Source: Lachnospiraceae bacterium
Lineage (GTDB): Bacteria > Bacillota > Clostridia > Lachnospirales > Lachnospiraceae
Length of the DNA stretch: 64,000 nt
NCBI GenBank assembly: GCA_910574805.1
Contig: CAJTCV010000004.1
Coordinates: 184,786-248,785 of the forward strand
Direction: 5' to 3'
Under the pieces are notes generated by a model. The model was given only the letters and a program-made list of their open reading frames with translations, ran no database searches and was not told the DNA's origin. Numbering within the stretch: the stretch's first letter is position 1; each line of letters starts with the position of its first letter. The translations under genes and the position numbers were made by a program. Below, piece by piece: positions 61,978 to 64,000 of this stretch.

Positions 61978-63024
61978 ATGCTCACGAAAGAAAACTTTAA
62001 TGAATCACATATCCGGATGTTACAGAAACAAAGCAAAAAAGATCCTGCGCTTTTAGAAAGGGTGGTATTTGCGTTTGGCTTGTTAGAGGCAATCAGGCGG
62101 GTAGAAATGCCGTTTATTTTTAAAGGAGGCACCTGTCTGATTCTTTTGTTAAAGCATCCTATGAGACTGTCTACGGATATAGATATTGTTGTTGAGCCGG
62201 ATACGGATGTGGACACATATATTTCTAAAGCATCAACAATATTTCCATTTAAACAATGTGAGGAACAGGTGCGCATTGGTAGAAACAGCATGGAAAAGAG
62301 GCATTTTAAATTTACCTACCAGTCTCCGATCACTGGAAAAGATATCTATATTCTTTTGGATATTTTATTTGCCGAAAATCCTTATACCAGAGTGGTGGAC
62401 TGTGAAATAAGGAATGATTTATTATTAACTGAGCCAGAATATCTGCTGGTAAAAACGCCGGATATCAACTGTATTCTTGGTGATAAACTGACGGCATTTG
62501 CGCCACATACAACAGGGATTCCGTTAAATGCAAAAAAAGATATGGAAGTGATGAAACAGATGTATGATGTCGGAACATTGCTGGATGAATTTACAGATTT
62601 TAATCTGGTATATGATACATATTTTAAAGTGGCAGCGGAAGAAATTTCTTATCGGGGGAATAACATAACAGTAGGGGACGCAATTAAGGATACATATATG
62701 TCGGCAGCCTGTATTGCATCCCGCGGCACTCTTTCTTCGGAAGAGTATCCTTTATATGTACAGGGGATACGTGATCTGCGGGGGCATATTTATGCAGAGA
62801 ACTATTCTCCGGAAACGGCAGTGGGACGAGCTACAAAAGTCATGTATATGGCTGCATGTCTGTTAAAGAGACAGCCTTATGAGAAAATCGTAGATCCTAT
62901 GGAATTTTCCACGCAAAAGTTTTATACCGCAGATATGACAAAATTAAAATATTTGCGTAAAGTCAATTTAGAAGCATATGGGTATGCAATTAAGGCAGAA
63001 CATTTGATGAATTCTCAATCATAA
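61978..63024 (+). CDS. AbiEii/AbiGii-like nucleotidyltransferase toxin
   Basis: A 348-residue protein 4 bases after the antitoxin. FKGGTCLILLLKHPMRLSTD then IDIVV is the nucleotidyltransferase core (GG... followed by D-x-D); the third acid is probably in ILLDILFAEN; a Lys in ILGDKLTAFAPHTTG fits motif IV. AbiEii toxins transfer nucleotides to tRNA or similar targets and stop growth on phage infection. Core residues look intact. Confidence 0.85.
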   Translation: MLTKENFNESHIRMLQKQSKKDPALLERVVFAFGLLEAIRRVEMPFIFKGGTCLILLLKHPMRLSTDIDIVVEPDTDVDTYISKASTIFPFKQCEEQVRIGRNSMEKRHFKFTYQSPITGKDIYILLDILFAENPYTRVVDCEIRNDLLLTEPEYLLVKTPDINCILGDKLTAFAPHTTGIPLNAKKDMEVMKQMYDVGTLLDEFTDFNLVYDTYFKVAAEEISYRGNNITVGDAIKDTYMSAACIASRGTLSSEEYPLYVQGIRDLRGHIYAENYSPETAVGRATKVMYMAACLLKRQPYEKIVDPMEFSTQKFYTADMTKLKYLRKVNLEAYGYAIKAEHLMNSQS

Positions 63025-63094
63025 TGGACAGGAGACTGTGAATACCGCATAAAATGTGGGAGGAGATCACAGGGGGGCTACAGTAATATTCTTG

Positions 63095-63181
63095 ATGCAG
63101 GTATTTTATGTGACCATCTGTGCTATTATGTTAGTTTGGCTATGCTTAATAAAAAGCAGAAGAAAACTATGGCATAAGTAA
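63095..63181 (+). CDS. 28-residue single-helix membrane peptide (candidate type I toxin)
   Basis: ATG then VFYVTICAIMLVWLCLIKSR as one membrane helix, followed by a basic tail KLWHK. That is the layout of Fst/TxpA-type toxins. No good ribosome binding site is near (GGGGGG is 17 bases away), so it may be a chance frame. The rest of 63025-63238 shows nothing else. Confidence 0.3.
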   Translation: MQVFYVTICAIMLVWLCLIKSRRKLWHK

Positions 63182-63238
63182 GGAGCTATTTAATCAGATA
63201 AATGCCTGCTATATATTATGCAGAAGGAGGTGCCTGTC

Positions 63239-63475
63239 ATGTCAACATTACGGAATCAGATAATACAATCTTTGGAAGGGCTTTCGGATGATAGCCTGCG
63301 TTTTATTCTTGATGTGATACAGAGATTTATACTGCCTGTGGATCATAGTACTGTCATGCAAGGGACAAAACGCAGGCTTGGAAGTATGAAAGGGCAGAAA
63401 TTTATTGCAGACGGCCATGATATAGACGAGTGCAATGATGAAGTTGCCAGATTATTTTGGGTGGATGATGGATGA
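63239..63475 (+). CDS. VapB-like antitoxin
   Basis: A 78-residue protein from the ATG at 63239 with AAGGAGG upstream. LRNQIIQSLEGLSDDSLRFI is an antitoxin-style dimerisation helix, and KRRLGSMKGQKFIADGHDID is a toxin-binding tail typical of DUF2281-like partners of PIN toxins. The dead PIN gene overlaps its stop codon, so it is a solitary antitoxin. Confidence 0.65.
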   Translation: MSTLRNQIIQSLEGLSDDSLRFILDVIQRFILPVDHSTVMQGTKRRLGSMKGQKFIADGHDIDECNDEVARLFWVDDG

Positions 63476-63600
63476 AGATGTTGCCAGATATACATATTGC
63501 AATATAGGCAGTTCTAGATTTGGAGGAACTGCCGGATACGACCAAGACAATAATACTTGACGAACAATGAAAACATATAGATTTATAGATAGCTAAAGGC
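63472..63600 (+). pseudogene. VapC (PIN-domain) toxin remnant
   Basis: In one frame: KMLPDIHIAI, TAG, AVLDLEELPDTTKTIILDEQ, TGA, KHIDL, TAG. This follows the opening of PIN toxins (...LLDTHIAIWAL...LP.....IIL...N). The first stop takes the place of the usual Trp. Several stops in about 100 bases and loss of the rest show a dead gene. Its ATG overlaps the antitoxin stop, as in vapBC pairs. Confidence 0.65.
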
Positions 63601-63712
63601 ATCCAATCCGTTATCCTCTCTATATAATTTTGCAAAAACATACAAACTATATCTTGACATATCTATTGACCTTTTTGGTATAAATATAGTAGTATAGGAG
63701 GGCGTGGAAGGA

Positions 63713-63856
63713 GTGGATACTTGTATGCTGAAGGAATATCTGGAAAAAAACTATGGTTACAACGAACCGATTTTCATTAACGAGATCCGTCTGGATGGGC
63801 TTAATGACAATGCTCTGCGCCAGTATTTCAAACGGATGCTCAAATCAGGCGACCTA
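63713..63856 (+). pseudogene. AbiEi-like (DUF6088) gene, broken by an IS
   Basis: From GTG (63713) or ATG (63725): MLKEYLEKNYGYNEPIFINE, then LDGLNDNALRQYFKRMLKSG and DLV-stop. This is the N-terminal winged helix of AbiEi-like regulators; about 45 of roughly 200 residues remain. TTGACA (63654) and TATAAA (63679) upstream may be a promoter with long spacing. The frame ends where an IS630-like end begins, after CTA. Confidence 0.7.
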
Positions 63857-64000
63857 GTGTAGTGGCTTATATATATTTAGCCAAATAATTATTCCATATA
63901 ATGCCATTCCGTGCTATACTAAAAAGAAACGGCGGTGGCGACTATGGCAAGACCTAAAACATACATCATTAAACTCAATGACGATGAACGGGCTATACTT
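63857..64000 (+). mobile_element. IS630-family insertion sequence (left part)
   Basis: The IS begins GTGTAGTGGCTTATATATAT directly after a TA dinucleotide, the target used by IS630 elements. The transposase start is at 63944. It continues beyond the window. Confidence 0.7.
63944..64000 (+). CDS. IS630-family transposase, N-terminus (partial)
   Basis: The 19 codons in the window read MARPKTYIIKLNDDERAIL, the typical start of IS630-family helix-turn-helix transposase proteins in Firmicutes. GGCGGTGG lies upstream as a poor ribosome binding site. Later motifs are outside the window. Confidence 0.75.
   Translation, partial: MARPKTYIIKLNDDERAIL

Noticed and set aside
1..64000. CRISPR arrays, tRNA or rRNA genes
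   Set aside because: No regularly spaced repeats, cloverleaf sequences or rRNA-like stretches were noticed by eye; a covariance-model search would be decisive for RNAs.

Overview
The window looks like chromosomal DNA of a spore-forming gut Clostridia species, most likely Lachnospiraceae. The reasons are the asp23-nusB-xseA-xseB-ispA-dxs-tlyA-nadK-argR-recN-spoIVB block in typical order, the sporulation protease SpoIVB, several LytTR/GHKL two-component systems, and consensus Firmicute ribosome binding sites and sigma-A promoters. The GC content is moderate in the core. It drops visibly in hsdS, in the ATPase-nuclease gene and in the abortive-infection genes at the right end. No tRNA, rRNA or CRISPR array was seen.

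Both ends are mobile DNA. Bases 1 to about 1505 are the end of an integrated element carrying five small genes behind palindromic operator sites. The element abuts an ABC ATPase gene cut off just before its D-loop. At the right, uvrB breaks off after 95 codons at 58435. The rest of the window is accessory DNA: two winged-helix or regulatory genes, an AbiE-type toxin-antitoxin pair, a VapB-like antitoxin with a dead VapC gene, and an AbiEi-like gene broken by an IS630-family insertion.

Region by region: 1.5-9.5 kb holds an FtsX-type permease, a DUF1349 protein, a LytTR regulator with its GHKL kinase, and an ABC exporter. 9.5-12.2 kb is a graveyard: a second kinase/regulator pair with frameshifts, a stop and deletions; the wreck of a secreted Cys-rich protein behind two LytTR-type repeats; and a DUF3990 remnant. 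12.2-22.6 kb is an apparent defence island bounded by 13-bp direct repeats. It carries a type I restriction-modification system, a GHKL ATPase fused to a Shedu-like nuclease domain, a DUF3795 protein, a propeller-like protein with an antitoxin tail overlapping a ParE/RelE toxin, and a SUKH protein. HipBA and an ATP-grasp enzyme follow. 24.9-34.4 kb, on the minus strand, has two more LytTR/GHKL systems, an ABC transporter, an ECF-like sigma factor with a membrane partner, and an erythromycin-esterase-like lipoprotein.

34.4-39.1 kb is the most unusual stretch. It has a divergent HicA/HicB pair in which HicA has lost its catalytic His. Three tiny ORFs with strong ribosome binding sites follow. 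Then come a soluble degenerate histidine-kinase-like protein and a large protein with a receiver domain. 39.1-51.8 kb is housekeeping: prfC, a 170-bp near-perfect palindrome, then the block named above. 51.8-57.8 kb is a sugar operon (isomerase, FGGY kinase, class II aldolase, DUF4432 epimerase) with a divergent PocR-AraC regulator, suggesting an isomerase-kinase-aldolase pathway like that for fucose.
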